NCBI GenBank assembly: GCA_947169395.1 | Contig: CAMVPJ010000034.1 | Location: 1 to 11,091, forward strand | Length of the DNA: 11,091 bases | Source: an uncultured Caryophanales bacterium | GTDB taxonomy: Bacteria; Bacillota_I; Bacilli_A; RF39; UBA660 | Direction: 5' to 3' | Shown: one piece after another, positions 5,510 through 11,091 of the stretch | Position numbering within the stretch: the first letter of the stretch is position 1 | Layout: each line of letters begins with the position of its first letter | The notes under the pieces: generated by a model | What the model was told of the DNA's origin: nothing | What the model saw: the letters and a program-made list of their open reading frames with translations, nothing else | The model's database searches: none | Translations under genes and position numbers: made by a program

Positions 5510-5873
5510 TATAAATTCACTTGTTTTAGCATACCTAGGAGATAGTGTATATGAATTATATGTAAGAAAGTATTTAGTTAAAAAGAATATAGGTAAGGTA
5601 AATGATTTACAAAAGGAAGCAATAAACTATGTTAGTGCATCTAATCAAGAGAAATACTTACTTAAAATGGTTGAAGATAATTATCTAACAGAAGAAGAAT
5701 TAGATATAGTAAAGCGCGCAAGAAATCATAAGAATAATCATAAACCTAAGTATTCTAGTATTATAACTTATAAGAATGCAACAGGATTGGAAGCATTAAT
5801 AGGATATTTATATTTAAATAACAATAATAATAGAATTAATGATATAATGAATTATATATTAGGTAGTGATTAA
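5493..5873 (+). CDS. mrnC: Mini-ribonuclease 3 (MrnC)
   Basis: Mini-III is a dimeric RNase III-like enzyme lacking the double-stranded RNA binding domain; it trims the 5' and 3' ends of 23S rRNA precursor. The 126 residues show LAYLGDSVYELYVR with the catalytic Asp (D17), a basic HK-rich middle (RARNHKNNHKPK) and TGLEALIGYLYL with the second metal ligand E100. Two starts are possible: TTG at 5493, 7 nt after AAGGAG (5480-5485), and ATG at 5502, 16 nt after it. Spacing favours TTG. Either way the gene overlaps the end of ylqF (17 or 8 nt), implying translational coupling. Pairing with ylqF and rlmB makes this an rRNA and ribosome maturation operon. Confidence 0.93.
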   Translation: MIDMNSINSLVLAYLGDSVYELYVRKYLVKKNIGKVNDLQKEAINYVSASNQEKYLLKMVEDNYLTEEELDIVKRARNHKNNHKPKYSSIITYKNATGLEALIGYLYLNNNNNRINDIMNYILGSD

Positions 5874-5877
5874 TGTT

Positions 5878-6651
5878 ATGGATAAAAATTTAAGTTTAAA
5901 TTTATATGATTATTTAGTATACTCTCAAGATAAATCTGTAAGAGGAGTGAGTCTAATTACAGATAAACAGAGTATCTTTTATACTCAATTTGATAATAGT
6001 GACATAACACATGATAAAATATATACTAAGCTTGAAAATAAAATACATCCAAATGATGTAAGAGATGGTTTTAAAGCAATTAGGGATAATAATATACATA
6101 TTGCATCAGTAGGTCATGAGTTAGTTATATATTTACCAGATAATAAGTTATTATCACTTAATCAATATAAACATTTATGTAATATGCTTAATCAAGTAAA
6201 TAGATTTAATAAAGAGAATAATACTAACATCTTATTATATGCAGCTTATCCTAGATTATTAGAGAAGGTAATTAAAACTAGGGATGTAAATCAATTTAAA
6301 GAAAAGATGTATAGTTTAATTACTAAAGAATTTATTATTGATGAAGAGATAGTTATAGGTAATATATTAGATAATAATAGTATTATAGAAAGTATGATGT
6401 ATCATATTGATTTAGAAAATGCACTATGTTTACTAGATATTAAAGTATCAATTAAAAGGTGCAATAAATATTATAATGATTCATATTATAAAGAATACTT
6501 ATTAAGTATATTTCCTAACTTTTTAGAAGTATATAGTTTAATAAATAAATTTGATTATGATGATTTATTAGATGAAGTAAGTGGTGTTAATTATAATAAT
6601 GTTAAAGATATATTACTAAGTAAATTAAATGATTATAACAAGCAGAAATAG
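5878..6651 (+). CDS. Hypothetical protein, 257 residues, unrecognised
   Basis: I do not recognise a family. From the ATG at 5878, four nt after mrnC, the protein is soluble, with no signal peptide, membrane segment or cysteine motif. The first 120 residues or so look alpha/beta, with strand-like stretches VRGVSLIT, QSIFYTQF and HIASVGHELVIYL. The remainder is mostly helical and rich in Asn, Tyr, Lys and Leu. A GTG at 5866 in frame is an alternative start overlapping the mrnC stop; the AGGTAG at 5861-5866 is better spaced for the ATG. It lies where Bacillus has no gene (mrnC and rlmB are adjacent there), within a tightly packed operon. A role tied to rRNA or ribosome maturation is only a guess from position. 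Confidence 0.75.
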   Translation: MDKNLSLNLYDYLVYSQDKSVRGVSLITDKQSIFYTQFDNSDITHDKIYTKLENKIHPNDVRDGFKAIRDNNIHIASVGHELVIYLPDNKLLSLNQYKHLCNMLNQVNRFNKENNTNILLYAAYPRLLEKVIKTRDVNQFKEKMYSLITKEFIIDEEIVIGNILDNNSIIESMMYHIDLENALCLLDIKVSIKRCNKYYNDSYYKEYLLSIFPNFLEVYSLINKFDYDDLLDEVSGVNYNNVKDILLSKLNDYNKQK

Positions 6652-6659
6652 GAGGATAT

Positions 6660-7343
6660 ATGTTAGTATATGGTAGAAATGTTGCAGAAGAAGTAATAAA
6701 AAGAAATATAAAAATAAATAAAATATATATTCAAGATAATATGGATAATGAAATTACTAGTAAGTTATCAAATTATAAAAAGATAACTATGAAAAAAAGA
6801 GAAATGGATAATAAGTTTCCTTATGTTCATCAAGGGATAGTAATGGATATTATTGATTATAAATATAAAGAATTAAAAGATATTAATTTTAATAATAGCT
6901 TAGTTGTAATGTTAGATCATATAGAAGATCCACATAACTTTGGAGCAATTATTCGTACTTGTGAAGCTGCAGGAGTAGAATATATTATTATTCCTGATAA
7001 TCGTAGTGTGGAAGTTAATTCTACAGTTATTAAAACTAGTGTAGGTACTGTATTTAATATGAATATTATTAAAGTTACAAATTTAGTAAATACCATTAAT
7101 TATCTAAAAAAGAATGGATTTTGGATAGTAGGAACTGACATGGCTGGTACTGATTATGCTGAAATAGATTATAAAGGTAATACCTGTATTATAGTAGGTA
7201 ATGAAGGTAAAGGAATGAGTAGACTAGTTAGCGAGTCTTGCGACTTTATAGCTAGTATTCCAATGCTTGGGGAGGTAAACAGTCTAAATGCATCTGTTGC
7301 AACCGCAATAGTAGTATTTGAAGCAGTAAAATCTAGGAGGTAA
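6660..7343 (+). CDS. rlmB: 23S rRNA (guanosine-2'-O-)-methyltransferase RlmB, SPOUT/TrmH family
   Basis: A 227-residue SPOUT methyltransferase expected to use S-adenosylmethionine to methylate a ribose 2'-OH in 23S rRNA (Gm2251 in E. coli numbering). An N-terminal substrate-binding domain (VYGRNVAEEVI to about residue 70, with HQGIV) precedes the knotted catalytic domain. That domain has motif 1 DPHNFGAIIRT (N93, R99), motif 2 IVGNEGKGMSRLV (around 178-190) and motif 3 IPMLGEVNSLNASVA (200-214). The length is slightly short but complete. AGGAGG at 6650-6655 overlaps the stop of the gene before and serves the ATG. Other TrmH-family proteins act on tRNA; the YGRN start and the mrnC neighbour favour RlmB. 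Confidence 0.9.
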   Translation: MLVYGRNVAEEVIKRNIKINKIYIQDNMDNEITSKLSNYKKITMKKREMDNKFPYVHQGIVMDIIDYKYKELKDINFNNSLVVMLDHIEDPHNFGAIIRTCEAAGVEYIIIPDNRSVEVNSTVIKTSVGTVFNMNIIKVTNLVNTINYLKKNGFWIVGTDMAGTDYAEIDYKGNTCIIVGNEGKGMSRLVSESCDFIASIPMLGEVNSLNASVATAIVVFEAVKSRR

Positions 7344-7345
7344 TT

Positions 7346-7942
7346 ATGGATTATCAAGATTTAAATGATTATGAATTACTACACTATGTATCAGAGAATA
7401 TAGAAGAAGCAAATGATATAGTAATGAATAAATATTATCCACTTGTTGTATCTATTGTTAACAAGCTAGAAAAACATATTGATAACTGTGGATTAGATAG
7501 AAATGATCTAATACAAGAAGGAATGGTAGGTTTAAGTCATGCTGTTGATACATTTAGTGAACATGAAGATACTGTATTTTATACATATGCTAAAAACTGT
7601 GTTGAAAGAAGAGTTATATCGGCAATAGTATCTGCCCATAGAAAAAAACATAAGATATTAAATGAATCAATATCTTATGATGATCCTATTATTGTAAATG
7701 ATAGACTCTTAAAAGATAGTATTAGTGATCCTTTAAATATAATATTATCAACTGATAATGAAGCAAAAATAGAGTCTAAACTTAGAGCAAAACTAACTCC
7801 TTTTGAAACAGAAGTATTTGAACTTATGATTGCAGGATGTAGTAATAAAGAGATGACAGAATTACTTAATATTGAATATAAACAAGTAGATAATGCAATA
7901 CAAAGAATAAGAAGTAAAGCAAAAGATATACTTAAAAATTAG
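7346..7942 (+). CDS. sigH: SigH-like sigma-70 family RNA polymerase sigma factor
   Basis: A 198-residue alternative sigma factor. Region 2 carries DLIQEGMVGL (54-63) and the aromatic, basic TVFYTYAKNCVERRVISAI segment (76-94) used in promoter melting and -10 recognition. Region 4 is a helix-turn-helix at about 150-195 (LTPFETEVFELMIAG to NAIQRIRSKAKDIL) that reads the -35. There is no region 1.1 or 3, as in the SigH/ComX class. Position supports SigH: in Bacillus sigH follows rlmB (yacO) and yacP; yacP is missing here. The ribosome binding site AGGAGG (7335-7340) doubles as the last two Arg codons of rlmB, with only 2 nt between the genes. No anti-sigma gene is adjacent. Confidence 0.85.
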   Translation: MDYQDLNDYELLHYVSENIEEANDIVMNKYYPLVVSIVNKLEKHIDNCGLDRNDLIQEGMVGLSHAVDTFSEHEDTVFYTYAKNCVERRVISAIVSAHRKKHKILNESISYDDPIIVNDRLLKDSISDPLNIILSTDNEAKIESKLRAKLTPFETEVFELMIAGCSNKEMTELLNIEYKQVDNAIQRIRSKAKDILKN

Positions 7943-7970
7943 TAAACAACCGTATGGTTTTTGGCAAATT

Positions 7971-8000
7971 AGAATAATAGATTGACCTCTATTATTTTTT
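7971..8000 (+). terminator. Terminator of the ylqF-sigH operon, overlapping the next promoter
   Basis: AATAATAG (7973-7980) and CTATTATT (7989-7996) make a perfect 8-bp AT-rich stem, extendable by two pairs, with an 8-nt loop. A T-run follows to 8000. The loop carries most of the -35 box of the downstream promoter. A weaker AACC/GGTT hairpin with a T-run lies just upstream (7949-7965). Confidence 0.6.
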
Positions 8001-8010
8001 GCTATATAAT
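7982..8010 (+). promoter_or_regulatory. Sigma-A type promoter of the SDR gene
   Basis: TTGACC (7982-7987) and TATAAT (8005-8010) are separated by exactly 17 bp, the best -35/-10 pair in the window. A start near 8017 gives a leader of about 17 nt containing AAGGA (8019-8023). This rules out the upstream in-frame TTG at 8010 as the gene start. Confidence 0.8.
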
Positions 8011-8033
8011 TGAGTTATAAGGATAGTGATTAT

Positions 8034-8786
8034 ATGAAAGCATTAATAACTGGGGCATCTAGTGGGATAGGTAGGAGTTTTGCTTATTTACTTGCTAGTC
8101 GTGGATATGATTTAATACTTGTTGCTAGAAGAAAGAAGAGACTTGATGATATTAAGAAGAGTGTTAGTGTAAATGTAGATATTATTGATATGGATATTTC
8201 GACAACTTTTAACTGTCATAAACTATATAATAAGGTTAAAGAAATGGATGTTGATATTGTAATTAATGCAGCAGGCTTTGGTCTTATTGGTGAGTTTAAT
8301 GATACTAACTTAGATAGAGAACTTGATATGGTTGATTTAAATGTTAAGAGTGTGCATGTTTTAACTAAGCTATTTCTTAATGATTTTATTAAAAAAGATA
8401 GCGGTTATATACTAAATGTTGCTTCTATTGCAGCGTTCGAGCCTGGTCCTTTAATGGCTACTTATTATGCGAGTAAATCTTATGTTTATAATCTATCTGT
8501 GGCTATTAATTATGAACTTAAAAAAAATAATAGTCATGTATACGTAGGTGTATTATGTCCTGGACCTGTAGATACAGAGTTTAATAAAGTAGCTAATGTT
8601 AAGTTTAATTTAAAGTCTCTTGATAGTGATTATGTAGCTAGTTATGCACTTAATAAAATGTTTAAAAGAAAAAGAATCATTATACCAGGATTTAGAATTA
8701 AACTAGGTTATTTAGCTTCTAAGTTTATGCCACTTGGTATTATTCTTAAATACATATATAAGGCACAAGAAAAGAAAAATAAATAA
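8034..8786 (+). CDS. Short-chain dehydrogenase/reductase (classical SDR)
   Basis: A 250-residue NAD(P)-dependent oxidoreductase. The Rossmann motif is TGASSGIG (6-13); ARRKKR (31-36) after the second strand suggests NADP(H). NAAG (78-81) follows. The catalytic residues are N103, S131, Y144 and K148 in TYYASKSY. CPGPVDTEF (175-183) is the usual cofactor-contact loop. This is the DltE/YqjQ-like group of general SDRs; the substrate cannot be read from sequence. The short basic C-terminal tail after FMPLGIILKYIYK could touch the membrane. The ATG at 8034 is chosen because the only longer start would lie in the -10 box. It has its own promoter. Confidence 0.88.
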   Translation: MKALITGASSGIGRSFAYLLASRGYDLILVARRKKRLDDIKKSVSVNVDIIDMDISTTFNCHKLYNKVKEMDVDIVINAAGFGLIGEFNDTNLDRELDMVDLNVKSVHVLTKLFLNDFIKKDSGYILNVASIAAFEPGPLMATYYASKSYVYNLSVAINYELKKNNSHVYVGVLCPGPVDTEFNKVANVKFNLKSLDSDYVASYALNKMFKRKRIIIPGFRIKLGYLASKFMPLGIILKYIYKAQEKKNK

Positions 8787-8846
8787 TTAATAATTTTCAC
8801 TTAAATGTCACAAATTGGTAGTATATTTAATTACGGAGATGATGTT

Positions 8847-9965
8847 ATGGATAAAAAGGATAATAAAAATAGTATTTATAAAATAGTCATAATTATACTT
8901 ATGATAGTAATAATAGTATTATTAGGTCTACTTTTAAGTGGTAAGGTAGAAATTAATAAGAAAACTAAAGAAACAGTTGTTTCATCTAAAACATTAGAAG
9001 AAAAAAGTGATTTAAAGAAAGCAATAAAAAAAGTATATGATTCTGTTGTATACATTCAAGTAGAAACAGTTAATAATCGTACATTTGGTGGATTACAGGT
9101 TGCATCAGGATCAGGCTTTGTATATAAAAAAGAAGGTAATGATGCATACATCTTAACTAATAACCATGTTATATCTGGGGCTAGTAAGATTACTGTTACT
9201 TTTATAAATGGTAATGAGGTAGAAGCTACTTTAGTTGGCAGTGATGAGTTTACCGATGCTGCTGTGCTTAAGGTAGATGCAGATAGTGTAGTAAGTGTTG
9301 CTGAACTTGGTAAAAGTGATGATGCAGAAATAGGAGATACTGTATTTACAGTAGGAGCTCCTTTGGGTAAAGAATATATGGGTACTATTACTAAAGGTAT
9401 TGTATCTGGTACTAATAGAATGGTTAATGTAAAGTTAGATAGTGGTTCATATATAATGGAAACTATTCAAACAGATGCAACTATAAACTCAGGTAATAGT
9501 GGTGGACCTCTTTGTAATATATTAGGTCAAGTAATAGGTATTACCTCTTCTAAATTAGTAGGCGAAGGTGTAGAAGGTATGGGATTTTCAATACCAATAG
9601 AAACAGTTAATGCAATTATAGACAAACTAGAAAATGGTAAAGAGATTGAAAGACCTTACTTAGGTGTACAACTTGCAGATGTATCAAATGCTTATAATTT
9701 ACAATACTACTATAATATAAACATATCTAAGAATGTTAAGTATGGTGCATTACTAGGTTATGTTGAACAAGGTAAGCCTGCTAGTAATGCTGGATTACAA
9801 TTAGGGGACGTTATAGTTGAAGTAGATGGTAAAAAGATAGAAGATTCATCTCACTTTAGATATGAACTTTATAAACATAATGTAGGAGATACTATTAAAG
9901 TTAAATATTATCGTGGTGATGATATGAAAGAAGCTAGTATTAAACTTGATGAAAGAATAAAATAG
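8847..9965 (+). CDS. HtrA/DegP-like membrane-anchored serine protease with one PDZ domain
   Basis: A 372-residue cell-surface quality-control protease. One membrane segment (about 12-31, YKIVIIILMIVIIVLLGLLL) anchors it as a signal anchor, with the body outside. A Lys/Glu-rich linker leads into a trypsin-like domain with the triad H107 (TNNHVI), D137 (TDAAVL) and S218 (GNSGGPL). A C-terminal PDZ domain (about 270-370) holds YLGV, GKPASNAGLQLGDVIVEVDG and a closing strand. The layout matches HtrA, HtrB and YyxA of Firmicutes. The ATG at 8847 is 8 nt after GGAG (8835-8838); an earlier in-frame ATG at 8805 has no such site and would add 14 residues before the basic cap. No two-component genes are adjacent. 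Confidence 0.92.
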   Translation: MDKKDNKNSIYKIVIIILMIVIIVLLGLLLSGKVEINKKTKETVVSSKTLEEKSDLKKAIKKVYDSVVYIQVETVNNRTFGGLQVASGSGFVYKKEGNDAYILTNNHVISGASKITVTFINGNEVEATLVGSDEFTDAAVLKVDADSVVSVAELGKSDDAEIGDTVFTVGAPLGKEYMGTITKGIVSGTNRMVNVKLDSGSYIMETIQTDATINSGNSGGPLCNILGQVIGITSSKLVGEGVEGMGFSIPIETVNAIIDKLENGKEIERPYLGVQLADVSNAYNLQYYYNINISKNVKYGALLGYVEQGKPASNAGLQLGDVIVEVDGKKIEDSSHFRYELYKHNVGDTIKVKYYRGDDMKEASIKLDERIK

Positions 9966-9989
9966 TGCGATAGCGCTCTTTTATTTTAC
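9964..9989 (+). terminator. Terminator after the HtrA-like gene
   Basis: AGTGCG (9964-9969) and CGCTCT (9974-9979) form a short stem with one mismatch and an ATAG loop. A T-rich tail follows (TTTTATTTT, to about 9988). It begins within the stop codon of the protease gene. Confidence 0.6.
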
Positions 9990-10001
9990 TAAAAAATAGT
10001 G

Positions 10002-10007
10002 TATAAT
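10002..10007 (+). promoter_or_regulatory. Probable -10 box for the DHH phosphoesterase gene
   Basis: A consensus TATAAT stands 22 nt before the chosen ATG. The -35 region (TTTTAT at a 17-bp spacing) is weak and overlaps the preceding terminator tail. An in-frame GTG at 9999 overlaps this box and is therefore an unlikely start. Confidence 0.45.
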
Positions 10008-10028
10008 TTAATTAGATTGGATGATATA

Positions 10029-10985
10029 ATGAATGTATTTAAAAAGATATATAAAGAGATTAAGAAACATAAAAGAATTGTACTTGCTCGTCATATAGGA
10101 CCAGATCCTGATGCATTAGGCAGTACTTTGGGATTAAAAGAGATAATATTAAATACTTTTCCAAATAAGGAAGTATATGCAGTTGGTACTCCTGCATCAC
10201 GTCATAAATATATAGGTGAATTAGATTTGTTTGATGAATCATTATACGAAGATGCTTTATTGATAGTATTAGATACACCTGATATAAAAAGAGTAGATGG
10301 AATTGATCCTACTAGATTTAAGAAAAAGATTAAGATAGATCATCATCCTATTGTAGATGAATATTGTGATATAGAGTATGTAGAAGATACTAGGTCAAGT
10401 GCTTCTGAATTAGTTATGGAACTTGTATATAACACTCCACTTAAACTAAATAAAGAAGGAGCAGAAAAACTTTATATTGGTCTTATTAGTGATACTAATA
10501 GATTCTTATATTCATATACAACCGATAGAACATTCTATTTAGTATCATGGTTACTTAAAGAAACTAATATAGATATAACTAGTCTTTATGAGAAAATGTA
10601 TATTATGCCTATAGGGGAAAAGAAGTTACAAAGCTATGTTATACTTAATATGACTATAACAGATAATAAGTTAGGCTATTTAATATTAAATCAAGAAAAG
10701 TTAGATGAACTAGGTACTGATGCAGCAACTATGACAAATATAGTAAATTACTTAAACTATACGGAAGAAATGATTAGTTGGGTAATTTATGCTTATGATA
10801 AGAATATAGATAAGATTCGTGCTTCAATTAGATCACGTGGTCCAATTATAAATGATGTTGCCACACACTTTAATGGTGGAGGGCATATTTATGCATCAGG
10901 AGCTAGATTAAATGATTTTGATGAAGTAGATAATATGATTAAAGAATTAGATAAAGTATGTAAGGAATATAATCTGAATAGTTAG
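10029..10985 (+). CDS. nrnA: NrnA-like DHH/DHHA1 phosphoesterase (nanoRNase / pAp phosphatase type)
   Basis: A 318-residue bifunctional-type enzyme. In this family the reaction is removal of nucleotides from very short RNAs (2-5 nt), and often 3'-phosphoadenosine 5'-phosphate dephosphorylation or cyclic dinucleotide breakdown. The DHH domain has the metal ligands of HIGPDPDALGS (H22, D26, D28), D82 in LDTPD, the DHH signature with HP following (104-107) and D155 in GLISDTNRF. The DHHA1 substrate domain ends with FNGGGHIYASGA (281-291). No membrane segment or GGDEF is present, so it is not GdpP. NrnA is the better call, but a PDE2/DhhP-type c-di-AMP or pApA hydrolase cannot be excluded. The ATG at 10029 has only a weak GGATG-type site upstream. 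Confidence 0.85.
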   Translation: MNVFKKIYKEIKKHKRIVLARHIGPDPDALGSTLGLKEIILNTFPNKEVYAVGTPASRHKYIGELDLFDESLYEDALLIVLDTPDIKRVDGIDPTRFKKKIKIDHHPIVDEYCDIEYVEDTRSSASELVMELVYNTPLKLNKEGAEKLYIGLISDTNRFLYSYTTDRTFYLVSWLLKETNIDITSLYEKMYIMPIGEKKLQSYVILNMTITDNKLGYLILNQEKLDELGTDAATMTNIVNYLNYTEEMISWVIYAYDKNIDKIRASIRSRGPIINDVATHFNGGGHIYASGARLNDFDEVDNMIKELDKVCKEYNLNS

Positions 10986-11005
10986 AAGTATTAATGCTTC
11001 TTTTT
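10984..11005 (+). terminator. Terminator after the DHH phosphoesterase gene
   Basis: AGAAGTA (10984-10990) pairs with TGCTTCT (10995-11001) in a 7-bp stem (one G-U) with a TTAA loop. A run of T follows to 11005. It overlaps the stop codon and is the clearest terminator in this part. Confidence 0.75.
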
Positions 11006-11029
11006 ATTTGTATAAAAGTTAAAAATGTG

Positions 11030-11091
11030 GTATTCTCCTGACTTTGACAGTTTTTAGATGTTAAAAACTCCCTAAGCCTTATATTTCAACG
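11030..11091 (+). other. Right-edge stretch with a hairpin and a possible truncated third leader copy
   Basis: No gene is seen after 11005. GTTTTTA (11050-11056) and TAAAAAC (11062-11068) form a 7-bp hairpin with a 5-nt loop. The following ACTCCCTAAGCCTTATA resembles the CACTCCTAATACCTTATA block of leader B and its counterpart in leader A, but only with small gaps and over about 25 nt. The window ends before the match can be tested. Confidence 0.3.

Noticed and set aside
8805..8846. Upstream ATG at 8805 for the HtrA-like protein
   Set aside because: It lacks a ribosome binding site, while ATG 8847 has GGAG 8 nt upstream and gives a normal signal-anchor N-terminus.
1..11091. TGA read as Trp (code 4)
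   Set aside because: All genes are full length with TGG for Trp and no in-frame TGA.
1..11091. CRISPR arrays, tRNA or rRNA genes
   Set aside because: No regularly spaced repeats and no cloverleaf or rRNA-like stretch was seen on either strand by eye.

Overview
The window comes from a very AT-rich, low-GC Gram-positive-type bacterium (Bacillota or a Mollicutes-like relative). This rests on the base composition, AGGAGG-type ribosome binding sites, and a gene set of RbgA/YlqF, Mini-RNase III, RlmB, a SigH-like sigma factor, HtrA and an NrnA-type DHH phosphoesterase. Trp is encoded by TGG throughout, so there is no sign of TGA=Trp. None of the 13 genes whose ends are visible uses TGA as stop. 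I cannot name the species.

Positions 1-4.6 kb are accessory DNA. A yhcG-type (DUF1016, PD-(D/E)XK nuclease) gene is split by a complete IS4-family insertion sequence (about 56-1436; 21-bp inverted repeats, 9-bp target duplication, transposase on the minus strand). The IS has a compact control region: an extended -10 promoter lies inside one arm of a foldback that would bury the transposase ribosome binding site only in transcripts entering from outside. Downstream are two gene cassettes: an SPL-type radical SAM protein with a DUF5680 protein, then a GrpB-family protein. Each cassette is preceded by a related leader of about 205 nt (2196-2399 and 3731-3932; about 74% identical without gaps over the first 91 nt by hand count). 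The leader family is not one I recognise. The second leader is fused to a displaced duplicate of the first ten codons of ylqF, so the region upstream of ylqF looks like a repeatedly used insertion site. A possible third, truncated leader copy lies at the right edge.

Positions 4.6-7.95 kb form a tight housekeeping operon: ylqF (50S ribosome assembly GTPase), mrnC (23S rRNA maturation), an unrecognised 257-residue protein, rlmB (23S rRNA 2'-O-methyltransferase) and a SigH-like sigma factor. Gaps are 2-8 nt or overlaps. The mrnC-rlmB-sigH order matches the classical Bacillus arrangement, with ylqF in place of cysS and an unknown gene inserted. It starts from an extended -10 promoter (4607-4615) and ends at an AT-rich hairpin that overlaps the promoter of the next gene.

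Positions 8.0-11.0 kb carry three genes on the same strand, apparently separate or loosely coupled transcription units: a short-chain dehydrogenase, a membrane-anchored HtrA-like serine protease with one PDZ domain, and an NrnA-like DHH/DHHA1 phosphoesterase. Hairpin terminators follow the last two.
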